From the NCBI GenBank assembly GCA_963971535.1, contig OZ020587.1:159725856-159789855 (forward strand): DNA of 64,000 nucleotides. Direction: 5' to 3'. Made by a program: the position numbers and the translations under genes. Below are positions 52,151 through 63,354 of the stretch, piece by piece. The notes beneath the pieces were generated by a model. That model searched no databases. It saw only the letters and a program-made list of their open reading frames with translations, and was not told the DNA's origin. Numbering within the stretch: the first letter of the stretch is position 1; each line of letters opens with the position of its first letter. The stretch comes from Notolepis coatsorum. Its lineage: Eukaryota > Chordata > Actinopteri > Aulopiformes > Paralepididae.

Positions 52151-55100
52151 TTAAGCGAGTCGGGGAGCCTTGGCGACTCTATCAGCCTCGCCACGGGTCG
52201 GTTGTAGGTCCGCCCTTGGCCGAGCACTTCTGCCACTCTGACCTTTCCGTCGGCACCAGTGGTCACTTTGCTTACGCGGCCGGCCGGCCACGCAGCTCGG
52301 GGTAGTGACTGGGCTATGGTCATGACGACTGGACGGGATGAAGGGGGGCTTAGGAGGGAGCGGGCCTGAGACTGCTTTGATCTGTGCTTGGCTGTGCTTT
52401 CTCCTCCTCCGTCTGTTTCTCTTGTTTGCTCTGTACCCCATCTGAGGAGGGGCCGGTCCCGGCCGCCCCGTCAAGGAGTCGCTTGGGGTGCTGGGTTCGA
52501 GGTCAGCTACGTCTGGAGCGCAGCTGAGGGGGGTGGGGTTCCGAACTCCCTCTGGTACCCACGGTTCTCTCACGGGCCTCTCGCTTAATGTCAATAGCCT
52601 CTGCTGTACGGGGGAGAGGCCGGTGTCGCTCGCCTCTGTGTGTAGGCAGCGTGTAGACGTGGGTTGACTGTCAAGTCCGTAGAGGGGGCCCTGGAGCGTC
52701 CATCCCAGTCGGGTCTGAACCGCGACTGGGCATCCTTTGGGTCCGACGTGGGCCGCCTCAATTGGGAGAATGAGGTCCGCGTGGTCGGAGCCGATGAGCA
52801 GGGTCGGTGTGGCGCCGTCGATGAGCGGTATAGGTAGTTGACGTAGGTGCACATACTTAGCCATCAGCTGTGGGATGGGGTAGGTGTACTGAGACAGGCC
52901 TATGTCGTGGCTAGTGAAGACGTTAGTTATACTATACTGCTTCTCGGGCTGGTCCACCGCTGCTATCTTGAAGGAGACCCTTTCACCCGTTATGGAATTC
53001 TGGTCCCTTCTGATGGTGCGTATGGTCATTGTATCTTTGACACCCCGCAGGCCCAACTGGGCTGCTGCGGAAGCGAGGAGGAGAGTCTTTTCAGACCCAT
53101 CGTCCAGGACGGCGTAAGTGTCCAGGACCTTGTCCTCGTAGCTCAGGAGCACTCTGACCACTTTGAGGAGCACACGGGGGGTCCCGCTATGCTGGTCAAT
53201 GTGGAGCACTCCTGTTGGTTGGTTGCCTTGGACCTTCTGGTGGGCTCCGCACAGTGCTGCGCGGTAAGCGGCGCCCGCCTGGGCCGCCCCTGCGTGGTAA
53301 GCGGCGCCCGCCTGGGCCGCCTCACGCCACTGGTCCACTTGGACGGGGTTCAGTGTCTTATATTCGGCGCACTGTGCCAGCCAGTGTCCGCCGTCGCAGT
53401 AGGTACAGTAGGGAGCGGTCTGGTGGCTCTTCGGTACTGGTGCCACCGCCTCGGCATGGTACATCACCGCGACGGGCCCACTCTGTTGTCCTGGCTGACG
53501 CCTGTTGATGTCATGCAGGACCTCCAAGTGGGTGCCACCGCACCTGCTGCACTTCTTCTTCAAGCGGCACTCAGCTGCTAGGTGGCTGCGCACGCAGCGG
53601 AAGCAGCGGCGGTGGTCCTTGACCCACTGACTCACATCGTCCGTGGTCAGCTTCTTGAAATCTTCGCACTGATACAGCCGATGTTCTCCCTCACAGTACT
53701 GGCACTCAATCTTCCACTGGTCCTCTTTCGTCGAGGGGGTGTTGTGGTTCTTGTGTGGTACTGATTCGGCTTGGTGCATAACGGTCACCAACCGGCGGTT
53801 ATCCGTTTGTCCCCGAGGTCCGAGTCTTGGGCTTGGTCCACTCCATACGAACGTGTCGAGTCGTAGGCTACTGACCTCCCTGGCGAGGAACTCAGATAGG
53901 TCTAGGAGGGATGCCTCTGGACCGTTGGGGTCGCGGTAGTCTCTCTGCCGCCTGAAGCGCTCTTGTCGGGCGGGAGGGAGCTTCTCTAATATCCTCTCTA
54001 CGTTAGAGTTAGCGTACAGTTCGTAGATACCCTTTTCCTTTTGGGACCCCAGCATCCCTACCAGGGACTGTACCTTGATAGACAGGTCATCTAGCGCTCT
54101 GTTGTCTCTGGCTGGGGGGAGACGGTCAATGTCTCTTATCTCCTGTATCACATAGTCCCATACGCGTCCATAACGTTGGTCGAGTGCTGCTAGAGCCGCT
54201 GTGTATGGGGTAGTAGAGTTGGCATAGGCCAGCGCTATATTGTGCGCTCGGGGCACCTTGAGGTGCTTCAATAGGGTAGCATACTTGTGGCGTTCATCAG
54301 CTACATCAACCATCATTGTCTCTAAGCACATCCGTAGCTCCGTGTACTGTGCTCGGTTCTCATGGGTGAAGTCTGGAAACGTCGGTGCGCCAAGGTACGA
54401 TGTCATGGATGACTGGCACATCGGTGAGCGTTGGGGAAGAGGCCTCCTAGGCGAGTCTCCCCGTGCGTGTCGTCTTGGGCTGGTACTTGGTGGGTACCGA
54501 AGGTCGGGTACCCAGGTGCTGTCCCTCGGGGCTGGCGGTGCGTCAAACTCACCCGTGAGTTGAGTCGGGGGTTTGTAGCGCAGGGCCTCGGGGCTGACTT
54601 CTGGGCTGTACTGGACCTCCTGGTCCAGAGTACGTTGCTGCTGGTCGGGGCTGTACTGGGCCTCCTGGGCCAGAGTACGTTGCTGCTGGTCGGCTTGACA
54701 TTCCTCCTCTTCCTCCTCCTCTCCCTCTGCTAGGACCTGGAGTCTTCTGTTCAGTCTCTCGGCGTGGTCCGATTCTTCCCGGTTGCTGGGTCTCGTATGG
54801 ACCGGCCGGGAAGGGGGTTCGGAGACGTGGACAGGATCCTCCTGTTGGCGGAGTCCCGGGTCGCTTCGTCGGGTAGGGGAATGTGTCCTAGACCCATGTC
54901 TTGACGATCTCTGAGAGCTCCGTGCGGAGTGAGGGGGTGTCGCCATGGCAACCAGTTTGTCCATCAGCTCCGCCTGCAGCCGGTCGCGCTCTGCCTCGCG
55001 CTGGGCATGGGCTGCGTCGCGCGCTGCTTCGTGCTGGGCATTGGCGGCGTCGCGCTGCGCATTGGCGCTGGCCTGGGCGGCGTCGCGCTGTGCGTTGGCG

Positions 55101-55531
55101 GCGTCGCGCTGGGCATTGGCGCTGGCATGGGCGGCGTGGAGCTGTGCATTTGCGACGTCGCGCTGTGCATTGGCGGCGGCGTGCTGTGCATCGGCGCGGC
55201 TTCTCTCAATGTTCTCTTCTGTCTGGAGGCGTCTGGTCTCCAGTCTTATGCGGTCGTCTTCACTCCTTTGTTGCGCCTGGAAGCGCTCTCGCTCGCCTGC
55301 AAACTGTTCGCGCTCGCGCGTCTGTTGCGCTTGAAGTCGATCGCGTTCGGTGGAGGCTGCTAGGGTGGCGATGAGTGCTTGCGCCAGCATCTTGTCCACC
55401 GCGCTGGGGGAAGACGCCGTTCGGGGCGATCGGCTCCCGGCAGTACTTGTTGGAGACCCGTTCTCCTGTTGCGTACCGAGGAGATCCATCTCCTGGGTGC
55501 GCGTCTCTTCTTGTGGTGGGTCGGGTTCCAT
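52151..55531 (-). CDS. BEL2 Gag-protease with truncated Pol remnant
   Basis: A 1126-codon frame beginning in Gag after a frameshift (MEPDPPQEETRTQ). Residues about 45-205 are an alanine-rich helical repeat (NAQRDAANAQRDAA and variants). The Gag core follows. Four zinc-knuckle-type motifs come next: CQYCEGEHRLYQC, CFRCVRSHLAAEC, CSRCGGTHLEVLH and, further on, CTYCDGGHWLAQC, which BEL1 lacks. The protease motif is VLDDGSEKTLLLA. After LQGPLYG the frame passes through about 270 bp of proline- and arginine-rich sequence not found in BEL1, then into integrase-derived DNA in the wrong frame. The product would be a Gag-protease with a novel basic tail. No RT or integrase can be made. Confidence 0.85.
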   Translation of the reverse strand: MEPDPPQEETRTQEMDLLGTQQENGSPTSTAGSRSPRTASSPSAVDKMLAQALIATLAASTERDRLQAQQTREREQFAGERERFQAQQRSEDDRIRLETRRLQTEENIERSRADAQHAAANAQRDVANAQLHAAHASANAQRDAANAQRDAAQASANAQRDAANAQHEAARDAAHAQREAERDRLQAELMDKLVAMATPPHSARSSQRSSRHGSRTHSPTRRSDPGLRQQEDPVHVSEPPSRPVHTRPSNREESDHAERLNRRLQVLAEGEEEEEEECQADQQQRTLAQEAQYSPDQQQRTLDQEVQYSPEVSPEALRYKPPTQLTGEFDAPPAPRDSTWVPDLRYPPSTSPRRHARGDSPRRPLPQRSPMCQSSMTSYLGAPTFPDFTHENRAQYTELRMCLETMMVDVADERHKYATLLKHLKVPRAHNIALAYANSTTPYTAALAALDQRYGRVWDYVIQEIRDIDRLPPARDNRALDDLSIKVQSLVGMLGSQKEKGIYELYANSNVERILEKLPPARQERFRRQRDYRDPNGPEASLLDLSEFLAREVSSLRLDTFVWSGPSPRLGPRGQTDNRRLVTVMHQAESVPHKNHNTPSTKEDQWKIECQYCEGEHRLYQCEDFKKLTTDDVSQWVKDHRRCFRCVRSHLAAECRLKKKCSRCGGTHLEVLHDINRRQPGQQSGPVAVMYHAEAVAPVPKSHQTAPYCTYCDGGHWLAQCAEYKTLNPVQVDQWREAAQAGAAYHAGAAQAGAAYRAALCGAHQKVQGNQPTGVLHIDQHSGTPRVLLKVVRVLLSYEDKVLDTYAVLDDGSEKTLLLASAAAQLGLRGVKDTMTIRTIRRDQNSITGERVSFKIAAVDQPEKQYSITNVFTSHDIGLSQYTYPIPQLMAKYVHLRQLPIPLIDGATPTLLIGSDHADLILPIEAAHVGPKGCPVAVQTRLGWTLQGPLYGLDSQPTSTRCLHTEASDTGLSPVQQRLLTLSERPVREPWVPEGVRNPTPLSCAPDVADLEPSTPSDSLTGRPGPAPPQMGYRANKRNRRRRRKHSQAQIKAVSGPLPPKPPFIPSSRHDHSPVTTPSCVAGRPRKQSDHWCRRKGQSGRSARPRADLQPTRGEADRVAKAPRLA

Positions 55532-55569
55532 CCCGGGAGGGCTTTCTTTATCCTGGAGCTCTCCGGGGA

Positions 55570-55863
55570 CTACCTTGTCAACGTTGTCGGGGGATAAAGT
55601 CGTGTCAGTTCCCTCCTGGTCCCCACCGTGAGCTTGTCAGTTACATTAGAACCCACTAGGGCCTCTGTTGGCGGGGTAGCCTGGTTGGTAGGGTCGGACA
55701 TAATTTTACTATCCGCTTTAGTTATTTTATCCGTATCTAATTTCCCTTTAAAGCTAGGTATTGGACTGACAGCGTATGCCTCTAGATAGGGAGGTGGCTG
55801 CCGTCTGCGCTGCGGGCGATCTAGCTTAGGAGAACCGTTTGTGGAGTGTTCGTCATCGGCCAT
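55570..55863 (-). pseudogene. BEL2 Gag N-terminus, separated by a frameshift
   Basis: The frame starts at ATG 55863 (context ACATGG) with MADDEHSTNGSPKLDRPQRR, closely matching the BEL1 Gag start. It shifts near 55630, where one C present in BEL1 (GACCAAGC) is missing (GACAAGC), and ends at 55570. The rest of Gag continues in the frame that begins at 55531. Confidence 0.85.
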
Positions 55864-55902
55864 GTCAATATTAATATTATATTAATATTACGCTAATTAT
55901 TA

Positions 55903-55921
55903 TCCGGGGCTCGAAGGACCA
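55903..55921 (-). other. BEL2 primer-binding site, tRNA-Tyr type
   Basis: On the minus strand TGGTCCTTCGAGCC follows the 5' LTR after two bases, as in BEL1, and then has two extra C before GGA. It shares the tRNA-Tyr primer with BEL1. Confidence 0.8.
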
Positions 55922-55923
55922 AT

Positions 55924-57119
55924 TGTAACTGAGGGGTACAATTCCCTGACTGTATTAATCAAGTATTAGTATCATTAAACTACTACCGTCTTATGTACAT
56001 TACTGGCCAATACCGTACACAGGTATATGATGAGAACTTCTCCACAATAATACGGTTTCCACACAAATACTTGTTTAGAATATTTATTACATCAAAGGTG
56101 GGATATTACATTACTTGAATGCGCTTATAAGGCAAATCGAATGTGCATAGGCAAATCAATACTGAATATTAAGAATTAGATCTAGGGATATTGTCAGGGG
56201 GATTACTACCGGTTGTAAGCCAGCAGGGGGAGGCAATGCTCTATACAAAGTCAAGGGTCCACGGAGGCGATATCACCCCTGTGTCAGCGGGGAAAGCAGC
56301 AGCTGTAATCCTAGGGTGCGCGCCGCAGATGAAGCCGTGGAGTCTCTGCTCCAACAGAGACGGGCTCGAGTGATGTCCTCACGGGAATGTGTAGATCCCA
56401 CAGCAGTGGGTGTAGACGGTTCTCTGCTCCAGCAGCCACAGCCAAAGCAATGAAGAATAATCCTGCCGGAAAATGGCTCTGCAATCACCTGTGTAGGTAT
56501 CCTCCGTGGTGCGCGGTGGTCCACGGTTGAACTTGACGTTACTATCCTTATTAGCACGCGGCAATAAGTGCTCTATGTAGACACACAATTACCCACTTCA
56601 CGTGGTCTTTGACTCGTAATGAAGGCTTTTACTAGTAGGGAGCGAACGATACGTTAAACAAACGTATTAGGATAACACGAGACTCTATCTTGGGGCAATA
56701 CGAGCCCTACTCTGCCCACGTTGCGTAGTGGGGAGAGACGTCACTTGGATAACTGGAACTGAACGAGACTGAACGGGACAAAAGGGACTAAGAGGAATTC
56801 TACATTTCTTGCGCCCTATTTATATGCACGGTGAACAAATAGTACCATTCGTATTTCGGTAGCCGTATTCCTACGCGGAACCGGGGCTAGTTGGGACATG
56901 TTCGTCGGCACTATTGAACTTGACTCAAGGGGCCTGTCTGCTGGCGCCAGGTTCTTGTCCAATGAGAGAATGAACTATTATGGGCTGTAGTAGACTAAAG
57001 GGATATTCAGTGTATATGTACAAAGAATATACAAGGGATATCAAACGATATACAAATATTATGCAATATATATCAATCAATAAATACATATATTCGGTTT
57101 AATCTGACCCTTTGTAACA
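55924..57119 (-). repeat. BEL2 5' LTR (1196 bp, intact)
   Basis: It starts TGTTACAAAGGGTC in element orientation and ends CCTCAGTTACA. It is the reference for the L2-interrupted LTR and closely related to the solo LTR at 4474-5745. Confidence 0.94.
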
Positions 57120-58241
<1,122 letters not shown>

Positions 58242-58245
58242 CTAG

Positions 58246-58379
58246 GGGGGGGGGGGGGGGGGAGAGAGAGAGGGAAATAGAGAGGGAGAGACAGGAGGAC
58301 AGAGAGGGAGACAGGAGAGAGAGAGAGACATTTACATTTAGTCATTTAGCTGACGCTTTTATCCAAAGCGACTTACGAG

Positions 58380-58418
<39 letters not shown>

Positions 58419-58680
58419 CAGAGAGAGAGGAGAGGGAGAGACAGAGAGAGAGGAGGGGGAGAGAGAGACAGAGAGATAGAGAGAGAGGAGAGGGAGAGAG
58501 AGACAGAGAGAGAAGAGGGGGAGAGAGAGACAGAGAGAGATGGGAGAGAGAGAGGGGAGAGAGACAGAGAGAGATGGAGGGGGAGAGAGGGGAGAGAGTG
58601 AGAGAGAGAGAGGGAGAGAGTGAGAGAGAGAGATGGAGAGAGAGAGACAGAGACAGAGAGAGATGGAGATGGTGGGATAA
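58246..58680. repeat. G run and GA-rich microsatellite with an embedded L2 tail
   Basis: A run of about 17 G is followed by GAGA-rich sequence up to 58675. A 47-bp L2 3'-end piece (ATTTACATTTAGTCATTTAG, then CCAAAGCGACTTAC) is embedded at 58330-58376. Confidence 0.93.
58330..58376 (-). mobile_element. L2 3'-end fragment
   Basis: It matches the first 45 bases of the L2 copy at 49877. It is a minimal 5'-truncated insertion in the GA tract. Confidence 0.75.
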
Positions 58681-59105
58681 ACCAGACGGGTCTGAACCTC
58701 TGCCGTGATGATGAAGGAGACAGCCAGCCGGGCGACAGGTCTCTCACTAAAGTCACCGCCGTGTCGCAACCAATCAAAAGAGAGCGAAGCCTCCGGTCGG
58801 GAGTCTTCCTAGAAATAGCCCCGGCAACAGACCTGGCCATTCAGGACAGGGCAGAGCCGTGCCGTGCCAAGCTGCCGGGGCAGGCGAGGGAACGGGCAGA
58901 GCGGGCAGAGAGCACACTGCTTGTTTTTCTTCTTCTGAGGACTTCTCTTTTTTTTTAACAAGTCCTGAGTTTTCCATGACTCACCTCGTGGCGCCGACGG
59001 CGGAGAGCAGGCGACTCGACAGGATATATCACGTATGGATTATGCTGACATTATACTCACCAGGGGTTTATTATTATGACTTCAGGGCCCACGGTGCCTC
59101 TGTGT
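58681..59105. other. Unique intron sequence, nothing recognised
   Basis: A minus-strand frame gives FSERPVARLAVSFIITAEVQ but has no matching splice sites I trust and no similarity to the intermediate chain. The rest is low in motifs. Confidence 0.5.
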
Positions 59106-59107
59106 GC

Positions 59108-60868
59108 CCCCCCCCCCATCTGTGAGCCTGTCATGCCTACCTCCCCCCCATGAGCCTGTCATGCCTACCTCCCCCATGAGCCTGTCATGCCTACCTCCCC
59201 CCCATGAGCCTGTCATGCCTACCTCCCCCCCATGAGCCTGTCATGGCTACCTCCCCCATGAGTCTGTCATGCCTACCTCCCCCCCCCATGAGCCTGTCAT
59301 GCCTACCTCCCCCATGAGCCTGTCATGCCTACCTCCCCCATGAGTCTGTCATGCCTACCTCCCCCCCCCCATGAGCCTGTCATGCCTACCTCCCCCCCAT
59401 GAGCCTGTCATGCCTACCTCCCCCCCCATGAGCCTGTCATGCCTACCTCCCCCCCATGAGTCTGTCATGCCTACCTCCCCCCCATGAGCCTGTCATGCCT
59501 ACCTCCCCCCCATGAGCCCGTCATGCCTACCCCCCCCCCCCATGAGCCTGTCATGCCTACCTCCCCCCCATGAGTCTGTCATGCCTACCTCCCCCCCCAT
59601 GAGTCTGTCATGCCTACCTCCCCCCCATGAGCCTGTCATGCCTACCTCCCCCCCATGAGCCTGTCATGCCTACCTCCCCCCCATGAGCCTGTCATGCCTA
59701 CCTCCCCCCCATGAGTCTGTCATGCCTACCTCCCCCCCATGAGCCTGTCATGCCTACCTCCCCCCATGAGCCTGTCATGCCTACCTCCCCCCCATGAGCC
59801 TGTCATGCCTACCTCCCCCCCATGAGTCTGTCATGCCTACCTCCCCCCCATGAGCCTGTCATGCCTACCTCCCCCCCATGAGCCTGTCATGCCTACCTCC
59901 CCCCATGAGTCTGTCATGCCTACCTCCCCCCATGAGCCTGTCATGCCTACCTCCCCCCCATGAGCCTGTCATGCCTACCCCCCCCCCCCATGAGCCTGTC
60001 ATGCCTACCTCCCCCCCATGAGCCTGTCATGCCTACCTCCCCCCATGAGCCTGTCATGCCTACCCCCCCCCCCCATGAGCCTGTCATGCCTACCTCCCCC
60101 CCATGAGCCTGTCATGCCTACCTCCCCCCCATGAGCCTGTCATGCCTACCTCCCCCCCATGAGCCTGTCATGCCTACCTCCCCCCCCATGAGCCTGTCAT
60201 GCCTGCCTCCCCCCCATGAGTCTGTCATGCCTACCTCCCCCCCCATGAGCCTGTCATGCCTACCTCCCCCCCCCATGAACCTGTCATGCCTACCTCCCCC
60301 CCATGAGCCTGTCATGCCTACCTCCCCCCCATGAGCCTGTCATGCCTACCTCCCCCCCATGAGTCTGTCATGCCTACCTCCCCCCATGAGTCTGTCATGC
60401 CTACCTCCCCCCCATGAGCCTGTCATGCCTACCTCCCCCCCATGAGTCTGTCATGCCTACCTCCCCCCCATGAGCCTGTCATGCCTACCTCCCCCCCATG
60501 AGCCTGTCATGCCTACCTCCCCCCCATGAGCCTGTCATGCCTACCTCCCCCCCATGAGCCTGTCATGCCTACCTCCCCCCCATGAGCCTGTCATGCCTAC
60601 CTCCCCCCATGAGTCTGTCATGCCTACCTCCCCCCCATGAGCCTGTCATGCCTACCTCCCCCCCCATGAGCCTGTCATGCCTACCTCCCCCCCCATGAGC
60701 CTGTCATGCCTACCTCCCCCCCCATGAGCCTGTCATGCCTACCTCCCCCCCCATGAGCCTGTCATGCCTACCTCCCCCCCCATGAGCCTGTCATGCCTAC
60801 CTCCCCCCCCATGAGCCTGTCATGCCTACCTCCCCCCCATGAGCCTGTCATGCCTACCTCCCCCCCCT
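59108..60868 (+). repeat. 26-28-bp C-rich minisatellite (about 65 copies)
   Basis: The unit is ATGAGCCTGTCATGCCTACC plus TCCCCCCC. It varies in the number of C and in GAGCC/GAGTC. Frames across it are artefacts. Confidence 0.96.
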
Positions 60869-61012
60869 CCACATTACGCTCACGTCTGTCTATATAAAGA
60901 CAGTCTTCCTCCCCCCCCATCTTTGAGCATCTTTGAAGGGGGTGGAGGAAACAGTCCCATTTCAAGCCCACTCGGAGACGCGGAGGGAAAAACGCATTCA
61001 CACTTCAGTCTA
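60869..61012. other. Short unique spacer between two minisatellites
   Basis: About 145 bp including CTATATAAAGACAG. No feature supported. Confidence 0.5.
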
Positions 61013-62636
61013 TTCCCCCCCCCCCTCTTCATTCGTCTTGACGCCCCCCCCCCTCTTCATTCGTCTTGACGCCCCCCCCCCCTCTTCATTCGTCTGATGC
61101 CCCCCCCCCTCTTCATTCGTCTTGACGCCCCCCCCCTCTTCATTAGTCTCGACGCCCCCCCCCCTCTTCATCAGTCTTGACGCCCCCCCCCTCTTCATTC
61201 GTCTTGACGCCCCCCCCCCTCTTCATTCGTCTTGATGCCCCCCCCCCTCTTCATTCGTCTTGACGCCCCCCCCCTCTTCATTAGTCTCGACGCCCCCCCT
61301 CTTCATCAGTCTTGACGCCCCCCCCTATTCATTCGTCTTGACGCCCCCCCTCTTCATTCATCTTGACGCCCCCCCCTCTTCATTCGTCTTGACGCCCCCC
61401 CCTCTTCATTCATCTTGACGCCCCCCCCCCCTCTTCATCAGTCTTGACGCCCCCCCCCCTCTTCATTCGTCTTGACGCCCCCCCCTCTTCATTTGTCTTG
61501 ACGCCCCCCCCTCTTCATTCGTCTTGACGCCCCCCCCCTCTTCATTAGTCTCGACGCCCACCCCCTCTTCATTCGTCTTGACGCCCCCCCCTCTTCATTC
61601 GTCTTGATGCCCCCCCCCTCTTCATTCATCTTGACGCCCCCCCCCTCTTCATTCGTCTTGACGCCCCCCTCTTCATTCGTCTTGACGCTCCCCCCCTCTT
61701 CATTCGTCTTGACGCCCCCCCCCCCTCATTTGACGCCCCCCCCCTCATTCGTCTTGACGCCCCCCCCCTCTTCATTCGTCTTGACGCCCCCCCCTCTTCA
61801 TTCGTCTTGACGCTCCCCCCCCTCTTCATTCGTCTTGACGCCCCCCCCCTCTTCATTCGTCTTGACACCCCCCCCTCTTCATCAGTCTTGACACCCCCCC
61901 CCTCTTCATCCGTCTTAACGCCCCCCCCCCCCCTCTTCATTCATCTCGACGCCCCCCCCTCTTCATTAGTCTTGACGCCCCCCCCTCTTCATTAGTCTTG
62001 ACGCCCCCCCCCTCTTCATTCATCTTGACGCCCCCCCCCTCTTCATTCGTCTTGACGCCCCCCCCCCTCTTCATTCATCTTGACGCCCCCCCCCCTCTTC
62101 ATTAGTCTTGACGCCCCCCCCCTCTCATTCGTCTTGACGCCCCCCCCCCTCTTCATTCGTCTTGACGCCCCCCCCTCTTCATTTGTCTTGACGCCCCCCC
62201 TCTTCATTAGTCTTGACGCCCCCCCCCCTCTTCATTCATCTTGACGCCCCCCCCTTCTTCATTCGTCTTGACGCCCCCCCCCTCTTCATTCATCTTGACG
62301 CCCCCCCCCTCTTCATTCGTCTTGACGCCCCCCCCCCTCTTCATTCGTCTTGACGCCCCCCCCTCTTCATTCGTCTTGACGCCCCCCCCTCTTCATTAGT
62401 CTTGACGCCCCCCCCCCTCTTCATTAGTCTTGACGCCCCCCTCTTCATTTGTCTTGACGCCCCCCCTCTTCATTAGTCTTGACGCCCCCCCCCTCTTCAT
62501 TCGTCTTGACGCCCCCCCTCTTCATTAGTCTTGACGCCCCCCCTCTTCATTCGTCTTGACGCCCCCCCCCTCATTCGTCCTCTTCATTCGTCTTGACGCC
62601 GCCCCCCCCCCCCCCCCCCCCCCCCCCCCGCGATTC
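61013..62636 (+). repeat. 26-28-bp C-rich minisatellite up to the gap
   Basis: The unit is TCTTCATTCGTCTTGACGCC plus CCCCCC, with TTCATTAG, TTCATCAG and TTCATTTG variants and variable C number. It ends in a run of about 28 C and the assembly gap. Confidence 0.96.
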
Positions 62637-62836
62637 NNNNNNNNNNNNNNNNNNNNNNNNNNNNNNNNNNNNNNNNNNNNNNNNNNNNNNNNNNNNNNNN
62701 NNNNNNNNNNNNNNNNNNNNNNNNNNNNNNNNNNNNNNNNNNNNNNNNNNNNNNNNNNNNNNNNNNNNNNNNNNNNNNNNNNNNNNNNNNNNNNNNNNNN
62801 NNNNNNNNNNNNNNNNNNNNNNNNNNNNNNNNNNNN
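62637..62836. other. Assembly gap (200 N)
   Basis: Exactly 200 N, probably a fixed-size placeholder. The true length is unknown; a C-rich tandem repeat on its left probably stopped the assembly. Confidence 0.99.
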
Positions 62837-63354
62837 CCCACTGTCTGTGAGTGACTCTGCTTTGGTCCAATCACATTCCCCACCCACACTCTGCGAATCA
62901 GAGGCAGAGTAGGGCGGGTCTTCACAGCACGTCATGTGACATATGCGCCAATCGTGTGACAGCGGGGCTCCGTTGTCTCGAGTTGTTACAGCCTCGTCTG
63001 CACGGAGAATTCCACCCCAAAACGCTAGTCTAAACGCAAAATTAAAAGTGAGACCGTAAGACGACTTTTGCGGTTTCTGTTCAGACTCTCTCCGTCTAAA
63101 CGTAGCCTTAGAACCCGCTGCATCATCACTGCGGCAGCAGCAGGGCTCCCGCTCCCCTCGCCTGGAGAACATGTGTTCTAGATGTGGCGGAGGAGGTGGG
63201 ATGCCAGCGGGGCGTATGCGCGGGGGGGGGGGTTTGGGAACAGAGCAGGAGATGGAGGGGGGATGGGGAACATGGAGGAAGTGTATGTGTGTGGGGGGGG
63301 GGGGGGTTCTGGCAGCGTTCCACACTTTTCATGGAGAGTGCCACCCATGAGGGC
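62837..63354. other. Unique intron sequence, nothing firm
   Basis: Mixed sequence with short G runs near 63221 and 63292. The stretch TCTAAACGTAGCCTTAG near 63093 resembles a terminal sequence of some hAT elements, but no partner terminus is visible. Confidence 0.45.

Larger units (their letters stand above)
49594..57119 (-). mobile_element. BEL2: internally deleted BEL/Pao element
   Basis: It is bounded by an exact 5-bp duplication CATAT (49589-49593 and 57120-57124) inside the minisatellite. In element orientation: 5' LTR 55924-57119, tRNA-Tyr primer-binding site, Gag and protease, then a direct jump to the last part of integrase, and a 3' LTR (49594-52029) that carries an L2 insertion. 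The RT, RNase H and integrase core present in BEL1 are missing. LTRs differ at about four bases and one indel, so this defective copy moved recently and must have used Pol supplied by a relative. Confidence 0.93.

Noticed and set aside
58681-58810. Possible extra exon (FSERPVARLAVSF frame)
   Set aside because: No similarity to the dynein intermediate chain and no convincing acceptor/donor pair; it borders GA repeats.
62525-63325. 266-codon minus-strand frame across the gap
   Set aside because: It reads through 200 N and a C-rich repeat, so it has no meaning.
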